Assembly (NCBI GenBank): GCA_903882745.1
Contig: CAIRYG010000005.1
Coordinates: 328,139-392,138, forward strand
Length of the DNA stretch: 64,000 nucleotides
Reading direction: 5' to 3'
Source: an uncultured Gemmatimonadota bacterium
GTDB lineage: Bacteria > Gemmatimonadota > Gemmatimonadetes > Gemmatimonadales > Gemmatimonadaceae
Under the pieces are notes generated by a model. It worked only from the letters and a program-made list of their open reading frames with translations. It ran no database searches and was not told where the DNA came from. The translations under genes and the position numbers were made by a program. Shown here in pieces: positions 34,561 through 44,423 of the stretch (within the stretch, counting starts at the first letter, position 1; every line of letters starts with the position of its first letter).

Positions 34561-35778
34561 ATGCCGACCAGCGATCCGTCGACCTATTTCCGAAAGGGAT
34601 TCGGGCTCAAGTCTGAGATCCAGAACTCCCTCGCCAGCGACTACACCGGTCGCCTTGTGGACCTTCTCCGCTCGCGTGACTACACGCTCGATGCGGGAGG
34701 GGTAACCGTCCGATTGGCCAAAGAGTTTGGCTTCTGCTATGGCGTCGAACGAGCCGTGGAGTACGCCTATCAAGCGCGCGCCAAGTTCCCGGATCGCCGG
34801 ATTTTTCTTGCGGGGGAAATCATCCACAACCCGCACGTCAACAACAAGCTGAGCGAAATGGGGATCGAGTTCCTGTCGGCCAACGACAAGGGGTTCGACT
34901 ACTCCCAGGTGCGGCCCGAGCACGTGGTGATCCTGCCCGCGTTCGGGGTGACCATTGGTGATTTTGAGACGCTGCGTGCGATCGGTTGCGTGATGGTCGA
35001 TACCACCTGCGGGTCGGTGCTGAATGTGTGGAAGCGCGTGGACGCCTATGCACGTGACGGCTACACCTCGTTGATCCATGGCAAGTACTACCACGAGGAA
35101 ACGCGGGCGACGGCGTCGCAGGTGGAGCGGTATCCTGGTGGCAGCTATCTCGTGGTCCGCAACATGGAGCAGGCGCAGGAGGTGTGCGCCTACATCGAGG
35201 GGCGCGGCATGTCGCGCGAGGCATTTCTCACCAAGTACAGCAAGTGTGCGGGTCCGGACTTCGACCCCGATGTGCATCTGCAGCGGATCGGCGTGGCGAA
35301 CCAAACCACCATGCTCGCGCGGGAGTCGCTCGCGATTGGCGTCGAGGTAGGGCAGTCTATGGCGCGCCGCTACGGCGAGGACGTGGTCCGCGACCACTTC
35401 CGTACCTTCGACACGATCTGCAGCGCGACGCAGGACCGCCAAGATGCGGTGAACGAACTGTTGGTTGAGCCGCTCGATGTGATGCTCGTGGTGGGTGGCT
35501 ACAACTCGAGCAACACCATTTCGCTTGCGGCGCTGTGCGCGGAGCGCGTAACGACGTACCACGTCGCGGATGCCTCGTGCTTGGATGTTGAGCGCGGCTC
35601 GGTGCGGCACATGGCACCGGGGACAACCACCGAGATTGAGACCGAGGGGTGGCTCGCCAAGGATGGGCCAATCCGTGTGGGGCTCACCGCGGGCGCGAGC
35701 ACGCCGAACAACAAGATTGGCGAATCGGTCGCGCGGGTCTTTGCGAGCCGGGGTGTGGACCCGGCCACGATTGGCTGA
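34561..35778 (+). CDS. ispH: 4-hydroxy-3-methylbut-2-enyl diphosphate reductase (long, plant/cyanobacterial type)
   Basis: 405 residues, longer than the ~315 of E. coli IspH. The [4Fe-4S] ligands are Cys59 (FGFCYGV), Cys150 (TTCGS) and Cys287 (ICSATQ). LAGEIIHNPHVNNKL and GGYNSSNT are family motifs. It makes IPP and DMAPP in the MEP pathway. The gene ends 8 bp inside the next gene's start. Confidence 0.95.
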   Translation: MPTSDPSTYFRKGFGLKSEIQNSLASDYTGRLVDLLRSRDYTLDAGGVTVRLAKEFGFCYGVERAVEYAYQARAKFPDRRIFLAGEIIHNPHVNNKLSEMGIEFLSANDKGFDYSQVRPEHVVILPAFGVTIGDFETLRAIGCVMVDTTCGSVLNVWKRVDAYARDGYTSLIHGKYYHEETRATASQVERYPGGSYLVVRNMEQAQEVCAYIEGRGMSREAFLTKYSKCAGPDFDPDVHLQRIGVANQTTMLARESLAIGVEVGQSMARRYGEDVVRDHFRTFDTICSATQDRQDAVNELLVEPLDVMLVVGGYNSSNTISLAALCAERVTTYHVADASCLDVERGSVRHMAPGTTTEIETEGWLAKDGPIRVGLTAGASTPNNKIGESVARVFASRGVDPATIG

Positions 35779-36763
35779 GCAGCTGGGATTCGCCGAGTTG
35801 CACGGCGGCGGATCACGCGTCGTCCTGATGCCCGCACTCGGCGGTCGGATTCGCGAGCTCACGATTGATGGGCGGCAGTGGCTGTGGCACAATCCGGAGA
35901 TCCCGTGTGCAGTGCCGGCAGCTGACGCCACCTCCTACGTCCTCGCGGCCGACTCGGGCGGTTGGGATGAGTGCGTGCCGACGATTGCTCCGTGCACGGT
36001 GGATGGGGTCACGCTCGTCGATCACGGCGATCTGTGGGCGCAGCGCGCTGCGGTGGCGATCGAAACGCTTCCCGAGGGACAGCGCGCCACCTGCGAGTGG
36101 ACGGGGCGTGCGTACCCATTCCGGGCGCGTCGCACCGTGACGGTAACGCCAACAGGCGCGGTGCGGTTTGACTACGCGCTCACCAATACGGGTACCGAGC
36201 GACGGCCGTTTCAGTGGGCGACGCACCCGCTGTTTCCGCTGACGGCGGAAACGCGGCTTGAACTTCCCGAGGGCGCGGAGATTCGCATTGACGCACACCA
36301 CGGTATGCCGAGTGTCGCTCCCACGGGAGGGCCGCCGATGCCGCCGATGGAGGCGCGGGTCTGGCCGCACGTGCTGATTGGCGGTGTGCCGCGCGATCTG
36401 ACGCGCCCGTTCGTGGGGCTCGAGCAGGGGCAGGCCTGTATGCTGTTCGTGCAACTGCCGCGCAGCCGGACCACGCTGGCGATTGAACAAGAGGGGAAGC
36501 GGTTGGAGTTCGGCGTGGATGGTGCACAGACGCCGTGGGTCGGCCTTTGGGTCAACCGTGGCGGCTGGTCGCCGTTTCCTCCGCGCACCTCACTGTGGGC
36601 GCGACTAACCACGCGCCGCCGCACGCCGTACTGCAACTTTGCGATTGAGCCATGCTTTGCCGCGACAGGCGCAGTGGCGGCCGCGGTGGCCGATGGGAGT
36701 GCGCTCTGGCTCGGGCCGGGGGAGACGCACGTATGGGACATGACACTGACTGGGAGCACGTGA
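35771..36763 (+). CDS. Aldose 1-epimerase family protein
   Basis: 330 residues from a TTG at 35771; a GTG at 35753 is the alternative. The mutarotase fold shows MPALGGRIRELTIDG, GGWDECVPTIAPC, ATHPLFPL with the expected His, and NFAIEPCFAATG with the expected Glu near the C-terminus. It interconverts sugar anomers. It overlaps the next start by one base (TGATG). Confidence 0.8.
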   Translation: MAEQLGFAELHGGGSRVVLMPALGGRIRELTIDGRQWLWHNPEIPCAVPAADATSYVLAADSGGWDECVPTIAPCTVDGVTLVDHGDLWAQRAAVAIETLPEGQRATCEWTGRAYPFRARRTVTVTPTGAVRFDYALTNTGTERRPFQWATHPLFPLTAETRLELPEGAEIRIDAHHGMPSVAPTGGPPMPPMEARVWPHVLIGGVPRDLTRPFVGLEQGQACMLFVQLPRSRTTLAIEQEGKRLEFGVDGAQTPWVGLWVNRGGWSPFPPRTSLWARLTTRRRTPYCNFAIEPCFAATGAVAAAVADGSALWLGPGETHVWDMTLTGST

Positions 36764-37260
36764 TGACAGAGACACCAACGGGACGCGCCGCAGAGTTGAT
36801 CGAAACGCTCGGGCTCACGCCACATCCTGAAGGCGGATATTTCCGCGAGATTTTTCGCTCACGTCGCATGGTGCGCACGGATGATGGACGGTCCGAGCGC
36901 TGGGCGGCCACGACGATCTATTATCTGCTCGCCGCTGGCGATTTTAGTCGTCTCCACCGCGTCGCGTCGGACGAACTCTGGCATTTCTACGAGGGCGCGC
37001 CGCTCGAGTTGCATATGCTGAATCAGCAGTCGAGCGAGCATCGCGCACTCCATCTTGGCCCCGTAGGCGCCGACAGCAGTCCGGTTCGCGTTGTGCCCGC
37101 GGGCGCGTGGCAAGCGGCCCGTTCGCTCGGGGCGTACTCGCTCGTGGGGTGCACGGTGGCACCGGGCTTTGAGTTCTCCGATTTTCGCCTGATGTCTGCC
37201 GAGCCAAGCACGGCAAAGTCGACTCGTGAAAATTTCCCAGCGCTAATTCCGTTCCTCTGA
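36763..37260 (+). CDS. Cupin-fold protein, DUF985/Cupin_5 family
   Basis: 165 residues from the ATG at 36763. The cupin barrel contains PHPEGGYFREIF, LHRVASDELWHFYEG and PAGAWQAARSLG, with candidate metal-binding His and Glu. Function is unknown in this family. It is co-directional with the epimerase and follows it directly. Confidence 0.8.
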   Translation: MTETPTGRAAELIETLGLTPHPEGGYFREIFRSRRMVRTDDGRSERWAATTIYYLLAAGDFSRLHRVASDELWHFYEGAPLELHMLNQQSSEHRALHLGPVGADSSPVRVVPAGAWQAARSLGAYSLVGCTVAPGFEFSDFRLMSAEPSTAKSTRENFPALIPFL

Positions 37261-37309
37261 TGCGCGCACCGTCTGGGCCTCAGATGCAGCTGGACACCAA
37301 TCGGCGGAT

Positions 37310-38194
37310 GTGAGCGTGACGCGGACGCGTGCGATTGACGAACTGCTCGCCGGGCTGATTGACTATGCCGGGCTCTTTCCGCCTGCCGCACTGGGTATGC
37401 GCGATGCGGTGCACGCCTTTGCGCAGTATCGCGCTGGAGCGGATGCTTGGGCGCTTGGGCGCTTCGTGGTGCCCGCGGCGCGGCTCGCCGAGTTCAGTGC
37501 GGAGGCAACGGCACTGCTCACCGAGGGGAATCCGTGGCGGTTGTCGGTTCTTGCGGGAATCGCCGATGCTGAGATGATTGCGCAGTTCAACAGGTCGCAC
37601 GCTGGTCGCGCCGTGATAGACAGCATTGAAGCGAAGGCCACGACGATTGACGAGATTCATGCATTGGCCGCGATGGCAGGAGCCGAGCGACTTGTGTACG
37701 TGGAGATTCCGCTCGGTGGTTCCACTGATGCGCTGATCGATGCCATGGCAACGCACGGGCTTCGCGCAAAGGTGCGCACCGGCGGCGTCACGGCCGAGGC
37801 GTTTCCTGCGGCGCTGGCTGTTGCGCACTTTTTGTTGTCGTGCGCGCGTGCTGGTGTGGCGTGCAAGGCCACGGCAGGGCTGCACCACCCGGTGCGGGGC
37901 GAGTATCGGTTGACCTACGCGCACGATGCGGCGTCGGGCACCATGTTCGGTTTTCTCAATGTGATGTGCGCATCGATGCTCATTGGGGATGGACTGCCAA
38001 TGCAGGATGCCGTGGCACTGTTGTACGAGCGAGATCCCGCGGCATTTCACGTCAGTGATGACGGCATTCGCTGGCGTGACTGGCTGGTGCCTGTCGCGGA
38101 TATTCGCGCGGCACGCGCTCGCGCTGCAAACTCCTTTGGCTCCTGTTCGTTTGAAGAGCCGATCCACGACCTCAAGCAACTGGCGATGCTGTGA
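37310..38194 (+). CDS. Unknown protein coupled to fumarylacetoacetase
   Basis: 294 residues from a GTG. Motifs of note: IDYAGLFPPAALGM, PLGGSTDALIDAM, and KATAGLHHPVRGEYRLTY with an exposed HH. No known domain is recognised. It overlaps the fumarylacetoacetase gene by 4 bp (GTGA), which suggests a role in the same degradation step or in its control. Confidence 0.6.
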   Translation: MSVTRTRAIDELLAGLIDYAGLFPPAALGMRDAVHAFAQYRAGADAWALGRFVVPAARLAEFSAEATALLTEGNPWRLSVLAGIADAEMIAQFNRSHAGRAVIDSIEAKATTIDEIHALAAMAGAERLVYVEIPLGGSTDALIDAMATHGLRAKVRTGGVTAEAFPAALAVAHFLLSCARAGVACKATAGLHHPVRGEYRLTYAHDAASGTMFGFLNVMCASMLIGDGLPMQDAVALLYERDPAAFHVSDDGIRWRDWLVPVADIRAARARAANSFGSCSFEEPIHDLKQLAML

Positions 38195-39534
38195 CGAATA
38201 CGTCCAACGACTCGATGCTCGACGAGACGCACGATCCGCTCCTCCAGTCGTGGGTGGAGGGTGCCAATGACCGTGTGACGGACTTCCCGATTCAGAATCT
38301 TCCCTTCGGCGTGTTTCGGACGGCCGCAGCGCACACGCCGCGGGTTGGAATCGCGATTGGGGACCATATTCTGGATTGTGCCGCCGCGGTGCGCGTGGGG
38401 TTGTTCGATGCGTTGCCCGACGCAGGCCGTGACGCATTGGGTGCAACGTCGCTGAACCCGCTGATGGCGCTGGGGCGCGACGGTGCGCGCGCGGTCCGCC
38501 ATCTGGTGAGCCGCCTGTTGCGGACCTCCGGTGATGAGGCGGGGCGCGCACAGCCGCTGCGCGCGCAGATTCTCGTGCCGATGTCAGACGCCACCATGCT
38601 GCTCCCGGCACAGATTGGCGACTACACGGACTTCTACGCCTCCGTGCATCATGCGACAAACATCGGGGTGATGCTGCGCCCCGATCAACCGCTGATGCCG
38701 AACTACAAGTGGATTCCGATCGGGTATCATGGTCGCGCGTCGAGCGTGGTACTGAGCGGAACGGCCGTTCGCCGGCCGGCCGGACAGTTGCGCCCTGATC
38801 CCGCGGTTGATCCGATCGTCGCGCCGACGCGCAGTCTCGATTACGAACTTGAGTTGGGCGCGTTTGTCTGTGGTGAGAATGCGATGGGTCAGCCGGTGCC
38901 CCTCGAGCGCGCGGAGTCGCGTCTCTTTGGCATCTGTCTGCTCAACGATTGGTCCGCGCGTGATATGCAGGGGTGGGAGTATCAGCCGCTCGGCCCGTTC
39001 CTCGCCAAGAGCTTTGCGACATCGGTGTCGCCGTGGGTCGTGACGCTCGACGCACTCGCGCCCTATCGGTGCGAGTCGTATGTGCGTCCGGAGGGAGATC
39101 CCGCGCCGTTGCCGTATTTGTCCAATGCCCACGACGCGGCGCAGGGCGCCATTGATATTCGCCTCGAAGTCTGGCTACAGAGCGCGGCTATGCGCGCGTC
39201 AGGGACTCCCGCGGTCCAGCTCTGTGGTGCCGATTTCCGGACGATGTACTGGACATTCGCGCAGATGCTGACGCATCATGCATCGAATGGATGCAACCTG
39301 CGCCCTGGCGATCTGCTCGGCAGTGGAACGGTGAGCGGACCGGGTGCAACGGAGCGCGGCTCCATGATGGAACTCACGTTGCGCGGCAAGACACCGGTCA
39401 CGTTGCTGAGCGGCGAGACGCGGGCGTTCCTGATGGATGGCGACGTTGTGGAGTTTCGAGGGTGGTGCGGGCGCGACGGTGCGGTGCGCATCGGGTTTGG
39501 TGAGTGCCGCGGCGAAGTGATATCCGCGGAATAG
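38191..39534 (+). CDS. fahA: Fumarylacetoacetase
   Basis: 447 residues from a GTG overlapping the previous stop. The family motifs are DYTDFYASVHHATNIGVM (with the metal and catalytic His), WIPIGYHGRASSVV, ELELGAFVCGENAMG and LLNDWSARDMQGWEYQ. It splits 4-fumarylacetoacetate into fumarate and acetoacetate, the final step of tyrosine/homogentisate breakdown. Other pathway genes are not seen in the window. Confidence 0.95.
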   Translation: MTNTSNDSMLDETHDPLLQSWVEGANDRVTDFPIQNLPFGVFRTAAAHTPRVGIAIGDHILDCAAAVRVGLFDALPDAGRDALGATSLNPLMALGRDGARAVRHLVSRLLRTSGDEAGRAQPLRAQILVPMSDATMLLPAQIGDYTDFYASVHHATNIGVMLRPDQPLMPNYKWIPIGYHGRASSVVLSGTAVRRPAGQLRPDPAVDPIVAPTRSLDYELELGAFVCGENAMGQPVPLERAESRLFGICLLNDWSARDMQGWEYQPLGPFLAKSFATSVSPWVVTLDALAPYRCESYVRPEGDPAPLPYLSNAHDAAQGAIDIRLEVWLQSAAMRASGTPAVQLCGADFRTMYWTFAQMLTHHASNGCNLRPGDLLGSGTVSGPGATERGSMMELTLRGKTPVTLLSGETRAFLMDGDVVEFRGWCGRDGAVRIGFGECRGEVISAE

Positions 39535-39561
39535 GCTCGCGGTCCAACGACGGAGGCCCGG

Positions 39562-40140
39562 ATGCACGGTGTGTGGCAGGACATGATGGTGACGGGCATT
39601 CCCGTGGCAGAGAAAGTCGTGCGCACGATTGCCGTGTACGCGTTCTTGGTGGCGGGGCTGCGGTTGTTTGGCAAGCGCGAGCTGGGGCAGTTGAATCCGC
39701 TCGACTTTATTGTGCTGTTGCTCCTCTCCAACACCGTGCAGAACGCCATCATCGGAAACGACAACTCGCTGCTCGGCGGGTTGCTCGGCGCGGCGGTGCT
39801 CTTTCTCGTGAATGAGGCGCTCGTGCGGTTCGTGTTCCGCCACCCGCGGGCGCGTCGGTTGATTGAAGGACGGCCAGACGAGCTGATCAAGGACGGGAAG
39901 ATTCTTCGAGCCGCGCTCCGTCGCAACATGATTACGCGCGAAGAGTTGGAGACCGCTGCGCGGAAGCAGGGGATTGAGCATTTGCACGATGTGGAGAGTG
40001 CGCGGTTAGAAGTGAGTGGCTCGTTGAGTTTTGCGTTGCACGAGCCTGGCACTGCGGGACTGCAGCACGAGGCGGTGATGGCGCGGCTCGCCGCGATTGA
40101 ACTCCGACTGGCGGCGATTGCGCCGAACACCCGTGCATAA
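39562..40140 (+). CDS. DUF421 (YetF-type) membrane protein
   Basis: 192 residues. Three predicted membrane helices (IAVYAFLVAGLRLFG, LDFIVLLLLSNTVQNAII, LLGAAVLFLVNEALVRFVF) are followed by a soluble domain containing RPDELIKDGKIL and NMITREELETAARKQGI, the DUF421 signature. Role unknown. Confidence 0.85.
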   Translation: MHGVWQDMMVTGIPVAEKVVRTIAVYAFLVAGLRLFGKRELGQLNPLDFIVLLLLSNTVQNAIIGNDNSLLGGLLGAAVLFLVNEALVRFVFRHPRARRLIEGRPDELIKDGKILRAALRRNMITREELETAARKQGIEHLHDVESARLEVSGSLSFALHEPGTAGLQHEAVMARLAAIELRLAAIAPNTRA

Positions 40141-40182
40141 GGGTGTTCGGATGGTCGTTGTTCAGAACGATCGCTGAGGCCT

Positions 40183-40968
40183 GTGACCGACATCGAGACG
40201 CCTGCCCCGACTCCGTCTGCGACGCCACCGGTCGCCGACGGCTATGGCCCTCGAGCGCAGGCGTATCGCGCGTTCCGTCCGCGGTATCCTCGGGCATTGT
40301 TCCACTATCTGGCCACCGTCACGCATGACAACCGGAGTGCGTGGGATGTGGGTGCTGGAAATGGTCAGGCGGCGGTCGGTATCGCCGAGCGCTGGGCGCG
40401 CGTGCTCGCGACGGATCCGAGTGAAGAAATGATTGCCATGGGCGTGGCGCATCCACGGGTGCGGTACGCGGTGGCGACGTATGACTCGGGGCTGCCGGAT
40501 CATTCGGTGTCGCTGGTGACCGTCGCACAGGCGCTCCATTGGATGGATGCGACGGCGTTGATGCGGGAAGTGCGTCGGGTGCTCGTGCCGGGAGGCATTT
40601 TTGCGGCATGGTGCTATTCGCGCTGTCGGTTGAGCGATCCCCTCGACGCGGTGGTGGACCAGTTCCATCGGGTCACGGTGGGTTCGTATTGGCCCCCGGA
40701 GCGCCGGATGGTGGATGACGGGTATCGTGCGATTGCCCTCCCGCTGGATGAACATGTGCCGCCCCCGTTTGACATGGTTGAGGACTGGACGTACGAGACC
40801 TTTCGCCAGTACGTGCGCACCTGGTCGGGACTGGTGCGGTATGTGGAGGCGCGAGGGGAGGAGGCGGTCCTCACGTTTGAGCAGGAGCTGCTCGAGGGGT
40901 GGGGGAAGCCAACCGTCCGTCGTCAGGTGCGCTGGCCGCTCTCGTTCCGGATTGGTGAGGTCCGGTAG
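40183..40968 (+). CDS. Class I SAM-dependent methyltransferase
   Basis: 261 residues from a GTG. Motif I is AWDVGAGNGQAAVG. The acidic ATDPSEEMI follows, and VAQALHWMD resembles the methyltransferase type 11 group. Substrate unknown. It starts 42 bp after the DUF421 gene. Confidence 0.85.
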   Translation: MTDIETPAPTPSATPPVADGYGPRAQAYRAFRPRYPRALFHYLATVTHDNRSAWDVGAGNGQAAVGIAERWARVLATDPSEEMIAMGVAHPRVRYAVATYDSGLPDHSVSLVTVAQALHWMDATALMREVRRVLVPGGIFAAWCYSRCRLSDPLDAVVDQFHRVTVGSYWPPERRMVDDGYRAIALPLDEHVPPPFDMVEDWTYETFRQYVRTWSGLVRYVEARGEEAVLTFEQELLEGWGKPTVRRQVRWPLSFRIGEVR

Positions 40969-41037
40969 CGTTGGTGGTGGACTTGTCGCTGGGTGCGGCC
41001 CCTATCATAGTTCAAAGACCTCTAGCACCTAGGACCG

Positions 41038-41511
41038 ATGCCCCCCGCTAAGCAGTCTGCCGCAAAGGACGACGTCGCTGTTGCACCGTCGTTGATCGAA
41101 GTTGCCGATGCGCTGTTGCGCGCGGCCGTCGAAGCCTCCCGCCAGTACGAGCGTGTGGGCCGACTGCTCTCGAAGGGTTGGCTCGACGACGAGCTGAAGC
41201 ATGTGGCCCAGATGTGCGATGCGGCGGTGGGACATCTCACCGTCTGTGCCGACACGTACGAGCAAGCGGCCGCGCAGGGCAAGGGCGCGCTCGACGAGTC
41301 GGTGTGGCATACCGCCAACAGTCTGTGGCATGCGAGCCGCGACACGGCCCGCCGCCACGATCTGCGCGCGACGCTGGTCAAGCGACTCGGCAAGCACACC
41401 GCGGAGCAGCTCCAGCAGGTGCAGGTGGAGTTTGAGCTCCAGGCGTCGTCGTTGCTTGCTATGCGACAGGAGATTGCTGCCTATCGGAAGCTTCGGCCCG
41501 ACGCGCAGTAG
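41038..41511 (+). CDS. Unknown helical cytoplasmic protein
   Basis: 157 residues. Entirely helical by composition (VADALLRAAVEASRQYERVGRLL, TAEQLQQVQVEFELQASSLLAMRQ), with no signal or membrane segment. No domain was recognised. It lies just upstream of the first Rieske gene. Confidence 0.55.
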   Translation: MPPAKQSAAKDDVAVAPSLIEVADALLRAAVEASRQYERVGRLLSKGWLDDELKHVAQMCDAAVGHLTVCADTYEQAAAQGKGALDESVWHTANSLWHASRDTARRHDLRATLVKRLGKHTAEQLQQVQVEFELQASSLLAMRQEIAAYRKLRPDAQ

Positions 41512-41633
41512 TCGCCGTAGGTGCCGTAGTCGCCGGAAGCCTCGGAACGTTGCCCGCGATGTGGGGTGTGAGAGAGGGCGCGTCGTAACACTGTGACGAT
41601 GCGCTCACCCTTCAGCAAGGACTGATTCGAGCT

Positions 41634-42152
41634 ATGGAACGGATTGCTCAGCACGCGGCCACGCCGTCTGCGAACCCCGCGGTGCCCCCGTGCGCTGGCC
41701 TCTGTGAGGCGCTCGAGGCGAAGCGCGAGGGGGTGAGTCGGCGCGCGTTTGTGTCGGCTGCGTCATTGGCTGCGGCGGTCGCCATCCTGGAGGCATGTGG
41801 CGCGTCTGGCGCGACCAGTCCCGGCGGCAGCGGTGGACCGATCACGGTCTCGTTGGCCAGCTACTCCGCGCTTGCGGCGGTTGGTGGTGTGGCGCGCGTG
41901 GACGGCGGGTCGGGGAGTCCCACGGCGCTCGTGCGCACGGGGGCGAGCACCTTCGTGGCGTTGTCACTGGTGTGCCCGCACGCCGGTACGACCGTTGCCT
42001 ACACCGGCAGTGGCTGGACCTGCCCGAACCATGGCGCGCGATTCACGACGACGGGCACCTGGTCGGGCGGCCAAGGGGCGTCGAGTCTCTCGTCCTTTGC
42101 CACGGCGTACGATGGTGTTGCCGGGACTGTGACGATCAGCCGTCCGTCCTAA
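41634..42152 (+). CDS. Tat-exported Rieske [2Fe-2S] protein
   Basis: 172 residues. Tat signal (SRRAFVSAASLAAAVAIL) ending in LEAC, a possible lipobox. The Rieske ligands are Cys114 and His116 (CPHAG) and Cys130 and His133 (CPNHG). The domain is closely related to the two domains of the protein at 45050. It would be a periplasmic electron carrier. A strong terminator follows. Confidence 0.87.
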   Translation: MERIAQHAATPSANPAVPPCAGLCEALEAKREGVSRRAFVSAASLAAAVAILEACGASGATSPGGSGGPITVSLASYSALAAVGGVARVDGGSGSPTALVRTGASTFVALSLVCPHAGTTVAYTGSGWTCPNHGARFTTTGTWSGGQGASSLSSFATAYDGVAGTVTISRPS

Positions 42153-42167
42153 GGGGCCTCTCATCTG

Positions 42168-42206
42168 ACGCGGGCTCAGTCGAGTGACTGAGCCCGCGTG
42201 TTTTAT
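42168..42206 (+). terminator. Intrinsic terminator of the Rieske gene at 41634
   Basis: A perfect 14-bp stem (42168-42181 with 42186-42199), 4-nt loop, followed by GTTTTATT. It overlaps the end of the convergent ABC-F gene. Confidence 0.9.
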
Positions 42207-44131
42207 TCCTCCAGCGCAGCCCACCGCGCGATGGCGGTATCGAGGACTTTGAGCGCGTCAGCCAACTGCTTGTCGAGTTGGCCGGCGCGTTTTGCATTGG
42301 CCCCGGTTCCGTCGTACAGGGCAGGATTTTCGAGCTCGCGGCGGATTTCGGCGACCTTCTCTTCGGCTACAGTCACATCTTTTTCTGCTCGTTCCGCCGC
42401 ACGCTTGGCATCGCGGCGTGCCGCGTGATCCTGATGCTGCGACGACGCATTCTGCTTGGCCTTGGCTTTGTCCTGCTCCTTGCGCGTATCGTTGGCCAGT
42501 GCGGCGGCTGCGCGTTCGGCGAGCGCCGCGTTCTTGAGATCCTGCTCCCACTCGGCGAAGGTGCCCGTGTAGTCGACCATCTTCTCACCGTTGAAGGCCC
42601 AGACGCGTGTCGCCAGTTCGCGAAGGAGCGCGCGATCATGGGAGACGAGGAGCACGGAGCCGTCGTATTCGTCGATGGCATCTTCGAGCGCCTCGATGGA
42701 TTCCACGTCGAGGTGGTTCGTCGGCTCGTCGAGAATGAGGAGATTCGCGCGCTGGAGCACGATGATGCCCATTGCGAGTCGGGCGCGTTCGCCGCCGGAG
42801 AGGGAGCGGGTGGAGCGAAAGACCTCATCGCCGGAGAAGCCGAACATGCCCAAGTGATTCTGGATCGAACCACGGCTCCAGAGGGGACGGAGGTCGTTGA
42901 TGATGTCGTAGAGCGATTGGTCGAGCGGGAGTTGGTCGAGGTCTTGGCGGAAATAGGCCGCGTTGACGGAGCCGCCGAGTTTGACTTCGCCTTCGTCTGG
43001 GGTGCGCTCCCCGATGAGGGTCTTGATGAAGGTCGATTTTCCTGCGCCGTTGGGGCCCACGAGCGCGATGACATCGCCGCGGTTGGCGGTGGCGCTGAAG
43101 CCCCGCACGAGGGTGCGCTCGCCCATGCGGATCGTGAGCTTCTCGGCGACGATCACGCGGTCACCGCCGCGATCGTCCGACTCGAGGCGGAGGATCATGA
43201 CGCCACCTTCGCCCGGGGGCGGGGTGAGGCGCGGAAGGCGATCCAGGCGTTTACGGCGTCCTTTGGCCTGCGCGGTATTTTGGCCGGCTAGGTTGCGGCG
43301 GATGTAGTCCTCTTCTTTGGCGATCATCTTGCGCTGCTGCTCGAGCTGGCGTTCCTGGGCGAGTCGGCGCTCGGCGCGTTGGACCACGAACTGGGAGTAG
43401 CCACCGCGGTAGCTGAAGCCGGTCCCCCCTTCAAGGTGGAGCACATGGTCGACGACTTCGTCGAGGAAGGCACGATCGTGACTGATGACGACGACCGTCT
43501 CGTCGAGCTCGCGCAGGTAATCCTGCAGCCAGGTGGTGGTCTCGAGGTCGAGGTGGTTGGTGGGTTCGTCGAGGAGCAGGAGGTCGGCGGGCGAGACCAG
43601 CTGTGCGGCCAGTCCAAGGCGGCCACGTTCGCCGCCGCTCAGCGTTTTGACCAGCTGTGACTTGGCTTTGTCGGCGTCGAAGCCCAGGCCTTGCAGGACC
43701 GCGTCGACGCGAGCGTGGAAGGTGTAGCCACCCTCGTTGGCGAACCGCTCCATGTCATGCCCGTATTGCTCGAGCAGGGCCTCGGGGGCTTTTTCGCCAA
43801 GTTCGGCCAGCGTGAGGGCTGTTTCGGCGAGGGTGATTTCGAGCTGCATCACCTCGGCGTAGGTGCGTGCGGCCGCGGCCCAGACCGTGGTGGCGTCGCC
43901 GAAGTCGCGATGCTGGTCTAGGAGGGAGACTCGGAGCCCCGGCATGCGGGCGACTGCGCCCGACGTGGGGGTTAGCGCACCCGTGATGACCTTGAAGACG
44001 GAGGTCTTTCCGCAGCCGTTACGGCCCACGATCCCCCAGCGCTCGCCCTTGGCGACGGTGAAGGTCACCCCGTCTAAGAGGGTGGTGGCACCGAATTCGA
44101 TGCCGACGTTGGAGAGGGAGAGGAGAGTCAC
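42203..44131 (-). CDS. ABC-F family ATPase (Uup-like)
   Basis: 642 residues from the GTG at 44131; a GTG at 44179 is the alternative. Two ATP-binding cassettes: Walker A GRNGCGKTS and GPNGAGKST, with signature LSGGERGRLG and LSGGERARLA, and LLDEPTNHLD in each. A charged linker and a C-terminal coiled coil follow (RAEKDVTVAEEKVAEIRREL), as in Uup. No membrane domain is present. It probably acts on the ribosome or DNA. It separates the first Rieske gene from the other two, and its direction is opposite. Confidence 0.92.
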   Translation of the reverse strand: MTLLSLSNVGIEFGATTLLDGVTFTVAKGERWGIVGRNGCGKTSVFKVITGALTPTSGAVARMPGLRVSLLDQHRDFGDATTVWAAAARTYAEVMQLEITLAETALTLAELGEKAPEALLEQYGHDMERFANEGGYTFHARVDAVLQGLGFDADKAKSQLVKTLSGGERGRLGLAAQLVSPADLLLLDEPTNHLDLETTTWLQDYLRELDETVVVISHDRAFLDEVVDHVLHLEGGTGFSYRGGYSQFVVQRAERRLAQERQLEQQRKMIAKEEDYIRRNLAGQNTAQAKGRRKRLDRLPRLTPPPGEGGVMILRLESDDRGGDRVIVAEKLTIRMGERTLVRGFSATANRGDVIALVGPNGAGKSTFIKTLIGERTPDEGEVKLGGSVNAAYFRQDLDQLPLDQSLYDIINDLRPLWSRGSIQNHLGMFGFSGDEVFRSTRSLSGGERARLAMGIIVLQRANLLILDEPTNHLDVESIEALEDAIDEYDGSVLLVSHDRALLRELATRVWAFNGEKMVDYTGTFAEWEQDLKNAALAERAAAALANDTRKEQDKAKAKQNASSQHQDHAARRDAKRAAERAEKDVTVAEEKVAEIRRELENPALYDGTGANAKRAGQLDKQLADALKVLDTAIARWAALEE

Positions 44132-44305
44132 GAGGGAGAGATTGCGCGGTGGGGCGGGGGTGAGGCTCAATCCCGCCACAACCGGTGTATGGAGTGTTAG
44201 ATTCTGCGCAATGGTTGCTCGCGCAGTGTGCGGTGCGTCACGGAGCGGGCGATGGCGCCTAGGTACAGTTAAGCTGTGACCGAAGCGTTATCCGGTTCGA
44301 CGGTT

Positions 44306-44335
44306 TTGACGCCGCTGTATCGGTAAGCTTACGGT
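44306..44335 (+). promoter_or_regulatory. Candidate promoter of the Rieske/membrane-protein cluster
   Basis: TTGACG (44306-44311) and TACGGT (44330-44335) with 18-bp spacing. A GTAAGCTTAC palindrome overlaps the -10 region. The rest of the 44180-44423 spacer shows nothing else clear. Confidence 0.4.
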
Positions 44336-44423
44336 GTAATCTACTCGGAAAGCTGGCCGCGACGACGCGGTTGCTGGCCGTGATGCTGAGCTCGAGCAGT
44401 CTTCCTTACCCCCGGATGCATCT

